The notes: generated from the letters alone by a model not told the origin. 64,000 nucleotides of DNA from Bifidobacterium tsurumiense (GCF_000741765.1 NZ_JGZU01000011.1:53613-117612); one strand, 5' to 3'; shown: positions 1 through 12,303, counted from the first letter of the stretch. Translations and numbers: made by a program.

Positions 1-442
1 CGATGACAGGGACAAAAGGCACCCGGGATGCGTAAGCAGTGTCGTTATGAGGGAATCGAGGCCATGCAAGCATCCAGAAGAGGCCGATGAATCCCATGAA
101 GACCCACCATGTCACAATGGTCAATAGTCCGAACCACCCAACAGCGAGGGCGATCAATCCCGTACAGGTCACATCTCCCAATCCCAAAGCGCCTGGTTTG
201 CATAGGGCCAATGCTAGTTGCACCGAGACGGAGATGGATGCCAGTAGCAGTGTCATGGCCAGACGAGGAAGAGTTGCACTTCCAGCGTGAAACGCTGGCA
301 TAACAGTTGTTGAAAGGAAAACAACGAGTTGAACCAGCACACCAATACACACCCAAATTCGTGGCACCGTTCGTGTGCGTAGGTCGTAATAGCACAGGGC
401 GAGTCCACATAGAAGACTTGGCGATACCGCAATGTAGGCCAT
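1..442 (-). CDS. Prepilin peptidase (A24 family), C-terminus outside window
   Basis: This is a partial gene on the minus strand, open from ATG 442 to the window edge (about 147 residues seen). It looks like an A24-type membrane aspartic protease, which trims type IV or Tad pilin precursors. Asp20 lies in a YYDLRTR context and Asp90 in GLGDV; these match the two catalytic aspartates of the family, the second in the GxGD motif. The remaining visible sequence is a series of hydrophobic segments, and no N-terminal methylase domain is present, as in short actinobacterial forms. An upstream in-frame GTG at 469 is an alternative start. The gene is divergent from aroC, with under 50 bases between start codons. 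The family call rests on two short motifs and hydrophobicity. Confidence 0.7.
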   Translation of the reverse strand, partial: MAYIAVSPSLLCGLALCYYDLRTRTVPRIWVCIGVLVQLVVFLSTTVMPAFHAGSATLPRLAMTLLLASISVSVQLALALCKPGALGLGDVTCTGLIALAVGWFGLLTIVTWWVFMGFIGLFWMLAWPRFPHNDTAYASRVPFVPVI

Positions 443-487
443 AACAGTAAAATAGTCGAAGTTGACCACAATCTTAAAGGAGACGGT

Positions 488-1681
488 ATGTTGCGCTGGC
501 AGACAGCAGGCGAATCGCACGGCGAAGCGTTGGTCGCCATGATCGAGGGGCTGCCTGCGGGCATCCAGATCACCAGCTCTGATGTTGTTGATGCTCTGGC
601 AAGGCGTCGTTTGGGATATGGCCGTGGCTCTCGCATGAAATTCGAACAGGACAAGGTCCGGCTGCTCACCGGTGTGCGTCACGGAAAGACACTGGGTTCG
701 CCGGTCGCCGTGGAAATAGCCAATACCGAATGGCCCAAGTGGACTGAGGTCATGAGCGCTGACCCACTCGATCATGAGTTGCCGGATACCGGACGTAACG
801 CGCCTTTGAGCCGCCCTCGCCCAGGCCATGCGGATCTTACGGGTATGCGCAAATACGGATTCGACGATGCGCGTCCGGTATTGGAACGTTCAAGCGCAAG
901 GGAAACCGCTTCTCGTGTCGCATTAGGTGCAGTGGCGGCACGATTCCTTGAGCAGTCGGTTGGCATCCGTACGGTGGCACATGTGATTTCCATAGGAGGA
1001 GTGGGAATTGATGACAACGCCGATCGCGTATTGCCCACACCTGAAGATGTCGAAACCTTGGATGCTTCTCCGGTGAGGACTTTGGACAAGGATGCCGAGG
1101 CGCGTATGGTGGCGCGCATCGACGAGGCCAAAGCTTCAGCGGATACCCTGGGTGGTGTTATTGAAGTGATCGCCTACGGCGTTCCTGCAGGATTGGGCAC
1201 CTATGTTGAATCAGATCGCAGACTTGATGCCGCACTTGCTTCGGCACTTATGGGCATCCAAGCCATGAAGGGAGTGGAAATCGGGGACGGTTTCCAAGAG
1301 GCCGTGCGTCCAGGTTCACAGGCGCATGATGAGATGGTGCCGGGTGAGGACGGACGGATAACGCGTCTGAGCAATCGTGCAGGCGGCATAGAAGGCGGCA
1401 TGTCCAATGGCGAGCCTATTCGCGTGCGCGTCGCCATGAAGCCCATTCCTTCCATTCCCAAGGCCTTGCGCACGGTGGATGTGCTCAATGGCGAAGCCGC
1501 GCAGGCCATCAATCAGCGTTCGGACAGCACCGCAGTCCCTGCTGCATCAGTCGTAGCCGAGGCCATGGTGAGACTGACCTTGTCTCGTTTCGTGCTCGAG
1601 AAATTCGGAGGAGACAATATTGAAGAAATCCGTCGGAATGCCGAAGAATACCTCGCATCCTGGCCTGAGCATATGCGCTAA
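488..1681 (+). CDS. aroC: Chorismate synthase
   Basis: Converts 5-enolpyruvylshikimate-3-phosphate to chorismate, the last shared step of aromatic amino acid synthesis; the family needs reduced FMN. The 397-residue length is normal. Family signatures are visible: an N-terminal [17 protein letters not shown] block, the [11 protein letters not shown] segment, the RPGHADL segment, and [16 protein letters not shown] in the C-terminal half. ATG 488 follows AAAGGAGA at a good distance. It heads aroC-aroKB-aroQ, with only about 20 bases to the next gene, so the genes are probably one operon. The call is secure. Confidence 0.97.
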   Translation: MLRWQTAGESHGEALVAMIEGLPAGIQITSSDVVDALARRRLGYGRGSRMKFEQDKVRLLTGVRHGKTLGSPVAVEIANTEWPKWTEVMSADPLDHELPDTGRNAPLSRPRPGHADLTGMRKYGFDDARPVLERSSARETASRVALGAVAARFLEQSVGIRTVAHVISIGGVGIDDNADRVLPTPEDVETLDASPVRTLDKDAEARMVARIDEAKASADTLGGVIEVIAYGVPAGLGTYVESDRRLDAALASALMGIQAMKGVEIGDGFQEAVRPGSQAHDEMVPGEDGRITRLSNRAGGIEGGMSNGEPIRVRVAMKPIPSIPKALRTVDVLNGEAAQAINQRSDSTAVPAASVVAEAMVRLTLSRFVLEKFGGDNIEEIRRNAEEYLASWPEHMR

Positions 1682-1702
1682 GCGAGCTCGGAAGGGTTTG
1701 TC

Positions 1703-3334
1703 ATGGGACACACAGCGATGCCTTGGGCGGTTATCATTGGCATGCCAGGAGCTGGCAAAACACGGGTGGGACGAGAAGCCGCCTCGATACTGCATGTCGG
1801 GTTCACCGATGCCGATATTCAGTTCGAACATGATATGGGAATGAAGATTCCCGAGTTTTTCGAACAGTATGGTGAAGCGGAGTTCCGTCGTGCTGAAAGC
1901 GAGTTGGTTTGCGATTTGCTCAGTAGCCTGGACGGAGAGTTGCTGTCATTGGGCGGAGGAGCCCCTATGACGGAACGAATCCAGCAGGAATTGCTGCGAT
2001 ATATCGAGCGTGGTGGCAGGGTTATCTATTTGCAAGCCGATCCAAAAGAGGCGATGGAACGTGCAAGGCGTGGTGGCAATAGGCCCATGCTTGCAGGAGA
2101 TGCCGATGAACGCTGGAAAGGTCTGTTCAAGCAACGGCATCCGGTGTTTTCAGCATTGGCCAATGCGCATATTCGTACCCATGGCTCAACGCCGCAGATG
2201 GCGGCAAGAAAGCTGGCTGACATGATTAGCGAAAAGGATGTCCACATCGAAGGTTCGGGAATCGAGCCTTATGAAGTGTTTATTGGCGACGGTGCAATCA
2301 ACCATTTGTCTCAGGTTTTGGGAGAAGAACCTGTACGAGTCGCCCTGATCCACACCCAGCCGGTGCAGCGTCATAGCGACAAAGCCAGGGCGCTGTTGCG
2401 TCAGGCGGGATATCAGGTGACTGACATTGTGATACCGGATGCAGAAGCGGGCAAAACAATCGCGGTTGCCGGCGGTGTATGGGATCGTTTGGGCGATGCC
2501 GGCTTCACCCGTTCCGATGCCATTGTCGGTTTGGGTGGCGGTGCTGCGACTGATGTGGCGGGTTTTGTGGCTGCCACTTGGATGCGAGGCATTCGCTATG
2601 TGAACTGCCCGACTTCATTGCTGGCGATGGTCGATGCTTCGACGGGCGGCAAAACAGGAATCAATACCGCATTGGGCAAGAACTTGGTGGGATCGTTCTA
2701 CACCCCGGCGGGCGTTTTGGCTGATATGAGATCCTTGTCCACACTGCCGAATGACATATTCGTCGAAGGCTTGGGTGAGGTCGCCAAATCGGGCTTCATC
2801 ATGGATGAGAAGATACTCGACCTTCTGGAAGACCATGCACAGGCTCTTCGCGAATACAATGCAGAGTCACTTGAGTCGGAAGAGTTCAAAGCAATCGTTG
2901 CCGAGCTTATCGAACGAACGGTTCGGGTGAAGGCATATCACGTTTCCTCAGATCTCAAAGAGGCAGGATTGAGGGAATTCCTCAACTACGGCCACACCTT
3001 GGGACACGCCATCGAGCAGCTGGAACATTTCCGCTGGCGTCACGGCAATGCGGTGGCTGTTGGTTGTGTTTTTGCGGCTGAATTGTCGTATATCCTTGGC
3101 TATATCGACCGCGATCTGGTCGATTATCACCGTTCATTGCTCTCGTCTTTGGGCTTGCCTATCTCATGGAATAACGGATCATGGGAAGATGTGCTCGCAT
3201 TGATGCACAGAGACAAGAAGGCTCGCGGCAACGCCCTGCGTTTCGTAATCCTGTACGATATTGGACATCCTGTGCATTTGGATAATCCACCTGTTGAAGC
3301 GGTGGAAGAGGCGTTCCGCAGCATTCAGCAGTAA
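1703..3334 (+). CDS. aroK-aroB: Fused shikimate kinase / 3-dehydroquinate synthase
   Basis: A two-domain cytosolic enzyme for the shikimate pathway. Residues 1 to about 175 are shikimate kinase: Walker A GMPGAGKT at 13-20, then DADIQFE and an LGGGAP loop. Residues from about 185 to 543 are 3-dehydroquinate synthase: the NAD-binding GLGGGAATD block, the [18 protein letters not shown] signature, and zinc-ligand regions around [11 protein letters not shown] and the RWRHGNAV stretch. The domain order (kinase first) and length match the fusion known from bifidobacteria. It lies 21 bases after aroC and 35 before aroQ. A second ATG at 1718 could be the real start, but the kinase fold needs only the residues after it. 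Confidence 0.95.
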   Translation: MGHTAMPWAVIIGMPGAGKTRVGREAASILHVGFTDADIQFEHDMGMKIPEFFEQYGEAEFRRAESELVCDLLSSLDGELLSLGGGAPMTERIQQELLRYIERGGRVIYLQADPKEAMERARRGGNRPMLAGDADERWKGLFKQRHPVFSALANAHIRTHGSTPQMAARKLADMISEKDVHIEGSGIEPYEVFIGDGAINHLSQVLGEEPVRVALIHTQPVQRHSDKARALLRQAGYQVTDIVIPDAEAGKTIAVAGGVWDRLGDAGFTRSDAIVGLGGGAATDVAGFVAATWMRGIRYVNCPTSLLAMVDASTGGKTGINTALGKNLVGSFYTPAGVLADMRSLSTLPNDIFVEGLGEVAKSGFIMDEKILDLLEDHAQALREYNAESLESEEFKAIVAELIERTVRVKAYHVSSDLKEAGLREFLNYGHTLGHAIEQLEHFRWRHGNAVAVGCVFAAELSYILGYIDRDLVDYHRSLLSSLGLPISWNNGSWEDVLALMHRDKKARGNALRFVILYDIGHPVHLDNPPVEAVEEAFRSIQQ

Positions 3335-3369
3335 AGACTTGAACAAGTGGCGAGGAAAGTGAGTGTGTC

Positions 3370-3819
3370 ATGGTCAAAGTCGTAGTGGTCAATGGGCCTA
3401 ATCTTGGACGATTGGGAGTGCGTCAGCCGGATGTCTATGGGCGGCAGGATCTGCAAACATTGCGATCACTGTGCATGCAGTGGGGACAGGATTTAGGGTT
3501 GGATGTCGAGGTGCGCCAAAGCGATGACGAAGCCGAGATGATCGGCTGGATGCATCAGGCGGTTGATGAGCATACGCCAGTGGTGATGAATCCTGCGGCG
3601 TTCACCCACTATTCCTATGGCTTGGCAGATGCCGCCCATATGGTGCAGGATGCCGGTTTGCCGCTTATGGAAGTGCATATTTCAAACCCATCGGCAAGGG
3701 ATCAATTCCGCAAACATTCGGTGATCTCTCCTGTGGCAACCGGAACCATTACCGGCATGGGCTTGTATGGTTATAGGCTTGCGCTGGAGGCCGTGGCCCA
3801 TCTCTTAGAAGAACAGTAG
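3370..3819 (+). CDS. aroQ: Type II 3-dehydroquinate dehydratase
   Basis: Dehydrates 3-dehydroquinate to 3-dehydroshikimate. At 149 residues it has the short type II fold. Motifs are clear: VNGPNLGRLGVRQPDVYG at the N-terminus (with the catalytic Tyr in the VYG segment), NPAAFTHYS in the middle, and EVHISNPSARDQFRKHSVISPVATG, which carries the catalytic His and the flexible-loop partner residues. It closes the aro cluster and is followed at once by an 18-bp perfect inverted repeat that should end the transcript. The more usual NPGA is NPAA here, a conservative change. Confidence 0.95.
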   Translation: MVKVVVVNGPNLGRLGVRQPDVYGRQDLQTLRSLCMQWGQDLGLDVEVRQSDDEAEMIGWMHQAVDEHTPVVMNPAAFTHYSYGLADAAHMVQDAGLPLMEVHISNPSARDQFRKHSVISPVATGTITGMGLYGYRLALEAVAHLLEEQ

Positions 3820-3824
3820 GGAGC

Positions 3825-3869
3825 AACGGTTTTTGAGGACGCATGATGAAGGCGTCCTCAAAAACCGTT
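3825..3869. terminator. 18-bp perfect hairpin after aroQ
   Basis: The arms AACGGTTTTTGAGGACGC (3825-3842) and its exact reverse complement (3852-3869) are separated by 9 bases. The stem itself ends in a run of T on either strand, so it could act in both directions, but here only the aro operon reads into it. Confidence 0.85.
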
Positions 3870-4155
3870 TCATGATGTTGCAGTCCATTTGCAGCAAATT
3901 CTGACCGGTTGTTTCAGTTTCGCCGAGAGTCCTTTCGCGATTGTGTCGGGAACACTAGGGAACTCGCTGTTTCATTGCCGGCTGCAATGACGGTGGTAGT
4001 GTTTGCCTCAGCTTGAGGTGCAAACGTATGCACATTCATCGCAGAGTGTGCCTTAAGTTGTTTGCTTATCCGCAAAATACATGGCGCATACGTTATCAAG
4101 ATCAGGTTCCCTATAAGGGAACTCAGGCTGATCTCATTGATGAGAACGGAGAACC
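3870..4155 (+). promoter_or_regulatory. Upstream region of the amylopullulanase
   Basis: About 285 bases with no convincing gene. Near its middle is a partly symmetric 14-mer, TGCAAACGTATGCA (4019-4032), of the kind bound by LacI-family sugar regulators, which commonly control starch genes in bifidobacteria. AGAACGGAGAACC directly precedes the ATG at 4156 and supplies a plausible ribosome binding site. No clear -35/-10 pair could be fixed by eye. Confidence 0.45.
4019..4032. promoter_or_regulatory. LacI-type operator candidate
   Basis: TGCAAACGTATGCA is symmetric at 12 of 14 positions and resembles the CG-centred operators of LacI-family regulators. It lies 124 bases upstream of the amylopullulanase start. 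A near copy with the same flanks (GAGGTG before, CATTC after) occurs at 56424-56445, so the shared unit is longer than the palindrome. Binding is inferred, not shown. Confidence 0.4.
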
Positions 4156-7100
4156 ATGGTCGTTCAATGTGTGAACCGACCGGTTGGACGCATTATTGCA
4201 ATGGGTGCAGTTGCCGCAATGATGTGTGCCACATTTACCGCTGCGCCACCGGCTTTGGCGCAATCTGACTCTATATCGACGGATACATCCGCATCCACTG
4301 TGAAGGATGTACAGGTCATCGCATTCCAGCAAACATGGAATACCATCGCCAAGGAGTGCACCAACACCTATGGCCCTGAAGGAGTGGCCTATGTCGAGGT
4401 ATCGCCGCCACAGGAATCCATTCAGGGCACTCAGTGGTGGACAAGCTATCAACCGGTGAGCTATGCGCTGGATTCGAAGCTTGGCTCACAAACTGAGTTC
4501 ACTTCGATGATCCAGCAATGCAATGCTGCCGGAGTCGGTGTTATTGCAGACGTCGTACTCAATCAGACCACCGGTTCGGATGTTGCCGATGGCGATCAGA
4601 AGGGCGTGGCCGGCACTGCATATAACGGTTCGACAGGAACATATACCGGGTTTGCCACGGATCAATATCCCGAGGGTGTGGATGCAAGTGATTTCCACTC
4701 ATGCACCAGCAATATTTCCGACTACACGAACCAGCAACAGGTGCAGGAATGCCGCTTGAGTTCGATGTGGGATTTCAATTCCGAAAGCGAAAAGGTCCAG
4801 GACATTCAATCGGATTATCTGGTCTCTTTGTGGAATGCCGGTATTCGCGGCTTCCGCATGGATGCGACAAAGCATATCGACACCGACAGCCTTCATGCCA
4901 TAAAAGAGCGGTTCGCCCAGAAGATCGGCGTGGATGCCCAGAACATATATTGGATACAAGAAACCATAGGCAATGCTTCAGAGGCTGCGGGCATTCAACC
5001 GAGCGAATATCTGCAAAACGGCACGGTCACGCAATTCGGCTTCAAAAGCGAGATGAATCAGGCATTCAAAGACAAAATCGCCAAACTCAAAGGGCTTTCA
5101 GATCGGTTGGGCGCAGACATACCATCTGAAGATGCCAATGTGTTCGTGACCAATTGGGATACGGCTAGGAACCAGGGAGCGCTGACATACAAGGACGGTG
5201 CCCAATACCAACTGGCAAATGCATTCATGCTGGCATATGATTACGGCACTCCGAGACTGATTTCCGATTATCGCTGGGATGACAATGATTCAGGTGCTCC
5301 TGGAGCCAGTGAGACGTCAGTACCGGATGTGGATATGGATGAGGAATGTTCCTCCAATGCCGGAGCATGGAATTGCCAACAGCGCTGGACCTCAACTCGT
5401 GGAATGATCGCATTTCATAACTATGTCGGCACCGCTGCCGTAACCGACTGGCAGGATGACGGTGACAGCAATATCGCCTTCTCCAGGCAGGATCGCGGTT
5501 TTATCGCAATCAATAATGCCAGCCAAGCACAGGAAGTGCAATACTCTACATCACTGGCTGACGGAGAATACTGCAATGTGTACGCCGCAATGGACTGCTC
5601 TGCAACGGTCACTGTTTCGGGTGGCAAGGTGAGCACAACGATTCCCGCCCACTCTGCGATTGCGTTGTATGCAGGGGCCACCAAGGGATCCCATCCTCAG
5701 GCCGATATGACCACGGATCCATCCGATCCTGACCTGTCGCAGCAGACAGGTGCGGACAATGCGCCCACAGATACGACGATAACCATCTATTACAAGCCGG
5801 CTGATACGTCCTGGACTGCGCCGAAGGTGCATTACGGACTGGGCGATGATTGGAACCAGCCTGAAGCCGAAATGACTTTGGACGCGCAGGGCTATTACAC
5901 GGCAACGATTGATACCCAAGGCAAGGCCCTCGACTTTGTTTTCCACGATACGCAAAGCGACCAATGGGAAAACCCGCAAGGTGGAGGCAACTACCACGCC
6001 AATGCAGGTATCACGCATATAGGCGTAGTCGATCAGGCATCAAGCATAGGCAATCCCGAAACCATAAGCGCTCAGACAAGACTGCTGGTTCACTATAAGC
6101 CTGCGAATGCCGATGACAACAGAGGCGTGTATGTGTGGGGCACCGACACGAGCGGAAGTTCCATGTCAGCCGAGCATCATGCCTTCACCGGCACGGATTG
6201 CTGGGGCAAGACCGCAGAACTCACATTCGACGGCCAGTATACCGAGTTTGGTTTCATCGTGACAACCGACGGATGGAATAAATACGGCGGAGACAGGAAG
6301 GCGACGGTCAACGCTGACGGCAGCGCAGAAGTCTGGATCGATGGAACCAAGCATGAGGATCAAGGAGAGGTCTCTGAAACCGAAACCTTGGATATGCCGC
6401 CTTCGGATTATTCCTGCACTGCACAAACCGTGAAGGTAACGGTCCATTACTATCGCGATGATGGATTGTATTACAACGCAGAAGACACCTCTGTAAAGAA
6501 TCCCCGATGGGATTTGTGGACTTGGTCTTCAAATTGGAACGGCGGCAATGCGACCTTCACCCGACATGATGATTGGGGAGCAATAGCCGAATATTCCTTC
6601 AACAATTACACCTACTATCAGTCGGATAGCGCATCCGATATCGGCATGCTGAGACGATACGGCGCTGACGCCTGGAGTAGCAAGGATCCGGATGATGCCG
6701 ACCATAAGATCCCCGCAAATGCCCTGGTATTCGATCAAGATGGAAATGCCAAGGCTGAGATCTGGCTTGTCTCCGGCGATGCCACTGTGTACACCTCGCG
6801 TCCGTCCTTGGGCGCTTCGATCAAATCCGCGGAAATATCTCAGTACCGAGAATTGAACGCCAAGCTTTCGAAGCAAGTGACAGCGGAAGAAGTCCGCAAC
6901 AAGGTCACCGTAAGCGATGCAAGTGGCAAGAATATTGCCGTGGATGATGTGACGGTGGATGGCAATACCGTGCATATCGCAGTGTCACAGGATCTGGATG
7001 TGCAAGGGAAATACACCGTAGCCATCGAAGGATTCGGTGTGCAAACCGCCATTGCCGGCGCTGTGGTGAGGACGGATCGTTTCGATGAGGAAAACGCATA

Positions 7101-9348
7101 TGACGGAAAGGATTTGGGAGCGAGCTATTCACAGGAGCACACAGGATTCAAACTGTGGGCACCCACTGCCACAGAAGTTCAGCTGGTCCTTTTCGGCTCT
7201 GATAATCCCGATTCCGAAGAGACGCAAAGCATTGCCATGGTGAGGGGAGACAAGGGCGTGTGGAGCGCTTCGGTTGACTCATTGGCATCCGGAACCGCCT
7301 ATGACTACCGTCTCACCTTCGCGGATGGCAGTGTGAATGTATCCGCTGACCCGTACGCGACTGCGGCTGTGGCCAATGGTGAACGTTCAGTGGTGTTGTC
7401 TCCTAGCGATATGGGATCGGCAGGGGAGCGCATGCCGGCTTTTGGCAAATCGACTGAGGCAAGCATCGCCGAAATGAATATCCGAGACTTTTCGATCAGT
7501 CCCAATTCCGGCATTGATGTGGATAAGCGAGGAAAGTACCTCGGCGTCGCTCAAACAGGAACCACGACGCCACAAGGTGCCACATTCGGTTTGGATTATC
7601 TCAAGTCGCTTGGCATAAGCCATGTGCAAATCATGCCGATGTATGACTACGGTTCTGTCGATGAGACAGGAGACCTGAGTTACGGGGCGTCGGGAGCGCA
7701 GAACTGGGGTTATGATCCAGAGAATTACAATGTTCCAGAAGGCTCATATTCCTCGGACCCAAGTAATCCAAGCTCTCGTGTGACCGAAATGAAGCAGATG
7801 GTGCGCACGCTGCATGATAATGACATTCGCATCATCATGGATGTGGTGTACAACCATGTATACAATGCCGCAAGCCATTCCTTCAACAAGACGGTTCCTG
7901 GCTATTACTTCAGGTATGACGACAATGGTTCCCTCGTGAGCAATTCCGGTTGCGGCAACGACACGGCTTCAGAGCGTGCCATGATGCGCAAATACATCGT
8001 GGACTCGGTGGTGTATTGGGCAAAGAACTACAACATTGACGGTTTCCGATTCGATTTGATGGGTCTTATCGATGTGGACACCATGAATGCGGTACGTGCG
8101 GCACTCGATGACATCGATCCCTCAATTATCATCCTAGGCGAAGGCTGGGATATGAATACCACCATGGATAAAAGTGCCATGACCATTCAAACCAACGCTT
8201 ATGCAGTGGCTTCCGATGGGAACAATAACGGTATTGCATTCTTCAACGATTCCATGCGTGATGGATTGAAGGGTTCCGTATTCTCTGATACGGATACCGG
8301 CTTTGTTTCCGGAAAGAGCGGCCAGGAAGCGCTTATCGCACATAACGCATTGGGATGCCAATATGACGAGAAAGCGACAACGACATGTTGGAACGGCAAT
8401 GCGCAGAATCATTATGCGGATGCAGGCCAGATCGTGAATTATGCTGAAATCCACGACAATATGACCCTGTACGACAAGCTGCGGGCTTCTGTGCCTACGG
8501 ATGACGATGCGACCACTGTGGCACGTGCCAAACTCGCGGATTCGGTGATCTACCTTTCAACTGGTATTCCGGCAATCCAATTGGGGCAGGAGTTCCTGCG
8601 TACCAAAGGCGGCAATGGCAACAGCTACAATACCGGCGATGCCATGAATGCCATCGACTGGGATCGCACGACACAATACGCAGATTCAGTGGACTACGTC
8701 AAAGGACTTATTGCACTGCGCAAGCAGATCAAGTCCTTGCAATTGAGCAATTACGATGAGATCAATGCGCATATCAAGCTGCTCAAAGCCGAAGACGGCG
8801 TGGTCGCATACCAGATCACAGAAGATAGTGGAACCTATGTGGTTGCGTTCAATGCGAATGCCGACGCCGCACAGCTCGCCGGCCTGGAGGATGGTGAATA
8901 CTCCACACTGATCAGTGATGGAAAGGTTCATGCAAATGCCATGGATGCTGAGGTTCGAACCGCAAGCGTCAACAGCGCAGATGGAGATTCGTCAACCGTA
9001 ACCGTCTCGCATGGAACGCTCGGCATTGGAGGCTTGAGCGCCACGGTGCTCCGAATGGTGTCTTCGACCGTCCCGCCGAGTGATAACGGTGGCGAAAACG
9101 GACAAGGTAATGGAACAGGCGATGGTGGAAGTGAAGAGAACGTAAACCAATCTCCTGACGGCAACAGCCCCGAAGATGATCATTCAATCGGCGATTCAGG
9201 GAATTCCAATGCCAATGAGGTAGCAATGCAGCAGAAGGTCAAGATGCTGGCAAACACTGGCACATCCGTGGCCGCAATGCTTGTCCTTGCTGTGACGCTC
9301 ATAAGTTTTGCTGGTTTGGGGGTTATGCGCTCGCGCACAAGGAGGTGA
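4156..9348 (+). CDS. apuB: Cell-wall-anchored amylopullulanase (alpha-amylase + type I pullulanase)
   Basis: An extracellular 1730-residue enzyme expected to cut both alpha-1,4 and alpha-1,6 bonds of starch, pullulan and glycogen. Residues 1 to about 36 are a Sec signal peptide ending in ALAQ. The first GH13 module (about 48-500) has nucleophile Asp236 (GFRMDATKH), acid/base Glu269 (WIQET) and Asp335 (VTNWDTA). Next come a CBM25-like module (about 540-620) and two CBM41-like modules (starting near 640 and 755). A pullulanase Ig-like and CBM48 region follows (about 890-1090). The GH13_14 module has the YNVPEGSYSSDP motif, Asp1300 (GFRFDLMG), Glu1329 (LGEGWD) and Asp1434 (EIHDN). The end carries LANTG (1698-1702), a hydrophobic helix and a basic tail, i.e. 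a sortase signal. The layout matches B. breve ApuB. Single gene with its own terminator. Confidence 0.95.
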   Translation: MVVQCVNRPVGRIIAMGAVAAMMCATFTAAPPALAQSDSISTDTSASTVKDVQVIAFQQTWNTIAKECTNTYGPEGVAYVEVSPPQESIQGTQWWTSYQPVSYALDSKLGSQTEFTSMIQQCNAAGVGVIADVVLNQTTGSDVADGDQKGVAGTAYNGSTGTYTGFATDQYPEGVDASDFHSCTSNISDYTNQQQVQECRLSSMWDFNSESEKVQDIQSDYLVSLWNAGIRGFRMDATKHIDTDSLHAIKERFAQKIGVDAQNIYWIQETIGNASEAAGIQPSEYLQNGTVTQFGFKSEMNQAFKDKIAKLKGLSDRLGADIPSEDANVFVTNWDTARNQGALTYKDGAQYQLANAFMLAYDYGTPRLISDYRWDDNDSGAPGASETSVPDVDMDEECSSNAGAWNCQQRWTSTRGMIAFHNYVGTAAVTDWQDDGDSNIAFSRQDRGFIAINNASQAQEVQYSTSLADGEYCNVYAAMDCSATVTVSGGKVSTTIPAHSAIALYAGATKGSHPQADMTTDPSDPDLSQQTGADNAPTDTTITIYYKPADTSWTAPKVHYGLGDDWNQPEAEMTLDAQGYYTATIDTQGKALDFVFHDTQSDQWENPQGGGNYHANAGITHIGVVDQASSIGNPETISAQTRLLVHYKPANADDNRGVYVWGTDTSGSSMSAEHHAFTGTDCWGKTAELTFDGQYTEFGFIVTTDGWNKYGGDRKATVNADGSAEVWIDGTKHEDQGEVSETETLDMPPSDYSCTAQTVKVTVHYYRDDGLYYNAEDTSVKNPRWDLWTWSSNWNGGNATFTRHDDWGAIAEYSFNNYTYYQSDSASDIGMLRRYGADAWSSKDPDDADHKIPANALVFDQDGNAKAEIWLVSGDATVYTSRPSLGASIKSAEISQYRELNAKLSKQVTAEEVRNKVTVSDASGKNIAVDDVTVDGNTVHIAVSQDLDVQGKYTVAIEGFGVQTAIAGAVVRTDRFDEENAYDGKDLGASYSQEHTGFKLWAPTATEVQLVLFGSDNPDSEETQSIAMVRGDKGVWSASVDSLASGTAYDYRLTFADGSVNVSADPYATAAVANGERSVVLSPSDMGSAGERMPAFGKSTEASIAEMNIRDFSISPNSGIDVDKRGKYLGVAQTGTTTPQGATFGLDYLKSLGISHVQIMPMYDYGSVDETGDLSYGASGAQNWGYDPENYNVPEGSYSSDPSNPSSRVTEMKQMVRTLHDNDIRIIMDVVYNHVYNAASHSFNKTVPGYYFRYDDNGSLVSNSGCGNDTASERAMMRKYIVDSVVYWAKNYNIDGFRFDLMGLIDVDTMNAVRAALDDIDPSIIILGEGWDMNTTMDKSAMTIQTNAYAVASDGNNNGIAFFNDSMRDGLKGSVFSDTDTGFVSGKSGQEALIAHNALGCQYDEKATTTCWNGNAQNHYADAGQIVNYAEIHDNMTLYDKLRASVPTDDDATTVARAKLADSVIYLSTGIPAIQLGQEFLRTKGGNGNSYNTGDAMNAIDWDRTTQYADSVDYVKGLIALRKQIKSLQLSNYDEINAHIKLLKAEDGVVAYQITEDSGTYVVAFNANADAAQLAGLEDGEYSTLISDGKVHANAMDAEVRTASVNSADGDSSTVTVSHGTLGIGGLSATVLRMVSSTVPPSDNGGENGQGNGTGDGGSEENVNQSPDGNSPEDDHSIGDSGNSNANEVAMQQKVKMLANTGTSVAAMLVLAVTLISFAGLGVMRSRTRR

Positions 9349-9367
9349 TGAAATAATTCAAGAATGC

Positions 9368-9410
9368 AAAGGTGGATGCTGTGCAAGATCAGCACCCACC
9401 TTTGTTTCGT
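9368..9410 (+). terminator. Terminator after apuB
   Basis: AAAGGTGG (9368-9375) pairs with CCACCTTT (9396-9403), the stem extending inward through a GATGCTG / CAGCA region, followed by TTTGTTTCGTTTT. It begins about 20 bases after the apuB stop. Confidence 0.75.
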
Positions 9411-9528
9411 TTTCGGGATTGCCAAGTACTCTCAACGTCGCGATACATGTGCGATGCTTCACATTGCGCAGGAGTACAATGCGAGATGAGGCATGATGCT
9501 TCATTCAAAATCTATGAGGGGGAGAGTA

Positions 9529-10491
9529 ATGATTTGTCCTAATTGCGGTACATCCAATATTCAGGGAGCGGCTTTTTGCGCTAACTGCGGCAAGCCTCTG
9601 GCATCACAAACCGATGCGAAAGTGCAAACAGATATTCATACGGGAGCAACACCCAGCAACAATGGCGCTCCGGTGCCGTCTGCTTCACCGACTGTGTCTA
9701 CCCCTGCGGCTGTGTCAGATGCAACCACGCCGTTTGCTCCGAATGCGACGCCGGCTGTGCACGCCGTCCCTGCGTACCAGCACACTCAGTCCATGCCCAA
9801 CCCAGTGCAGCCATTCCAAGCTCCATCTGTTTCTCCCATGCCTCAACGATCTGCACAGTCACCCAAGGATCGTGAGCAGATAGGCACAGCGCTTTCCATA
9901 TTGCAAGGAATAGGCGGGGTCAGCAGTGCCACGGCGGTATTGGCTGCCAGCATTTCGTTAGGTGGATTATCGCTATCCATACCTCATTTGAAAAACCTCG
10001 CCACCACGATTATGTATGCGGTCATGGATTCTATGGGATATGACAGTAGCTCCGACATGATGTTCAATCCGAATACGGCATTGTCCGGAGTGAGCACCGC
10101 GGTGATGTTCTATCAGATATTCTCGATTATCGGGGCAGTTGGCATCGGCGCGTATTTCGTCCTGTATGTCATGCGAATTAAGTGGTCACAAATCGTGCTC
10201 GCAGTAAGTTCAGCATCAATTGCAGCAGCCAGTGTGATCGTTTTGGTGATGGCTTCGAATATATCCTCATTCATAGCGCAGGCTATCCAGATGTCACAAT
10301 CGTCGGGGTCTTCCCAAGCTGCCATGATATCCAGTGTATTCAGCTCCTTTGTGACTGTATCGACTTCGACATGGATAGCGTTGGTCGTTTCGGTGGCAAC
10401 TGCAATCATTGCGATATTGAGATTGGTGGTTGTTCGGCAGCCACAGGTGGCCCAAGTGGTACATCCGCAACAACCTGCTCAGGTCAGGTAA
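9529..10491 (+). CDS. Zinc-ribbon membrane protein, function unknown
   Basis: About 320 residues. The N-terminus is a zinc ribbon (MICPNCGTSN, then FCANCGKPL: two CxxC pairs). A Pro/Thr/Ala-rich low-complexity linker of about 100 residues follows, then four hydrophobic segments in the second half (around the LQGIGG, IFSIIGAVGI, IVLAVSSAS and WIALVVSVATAI stretches). ATG 9529 was chosen over the upstream 9493 because GAGGGGGAGAG lies just before it and the ribbon then begins at residue 1. Proteins with this layout are common in Firmicutes and Actinobacteria and mostly unassigned. It stands alone between two terminators. Confidence 0.75.
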   Translation: MICPNCGTSNIQGAAFCANCGKPLASQTDAKVQTDIHTGATPSNNGAPVPSASPTVSTPAAVSDATTPFAPNATPAVHAVPAYQHTQSMPNPVQPFQAPSVSPMPQRSAQSPKDREQIGTALSILQGIGGVSSATAVLAASISLGGLSLSIPHLKNLATTIMYAVMDSMGYDSSSDMMFNPNTALSGVSTAVMFYQIFSIIGAVGIGAYFVLYVMRIKWSQIVLAVSSASIAAASVIVLVMASNISSFIAQAIQMSQSSGSSQAAMISSVFSSFVTVSTSTWIALVVSVATAIIAILRLVVVRQPQVAQVVHPQQPAQVR

Positions 10492-10506
10492 GGGTAATCC
10501 AATTTC

Positions 10507-10547
10507 ATGAGGGCGGATGCTTGCCAAGTTTGCAAGATCCGCCTCAT
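10507..10547. terminator. Hairpin after the zinc-ribbon gene
   Basis: ATGAGGGCGGATGCTTGC (from 10507) pairs with GCAAGATCCGCCTCAT (to 10547) with one bulge. There is no strong T-run after it, so termination may be inefficient. Confidence 0.55.
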
Positions 10548-10599
10548 GCTTTGCGTCTACATGGTCGTGTTGGATATATGCGATTTCCTTGAAGCATAA

Positions 10600-12303
<1,704 letters not shown>

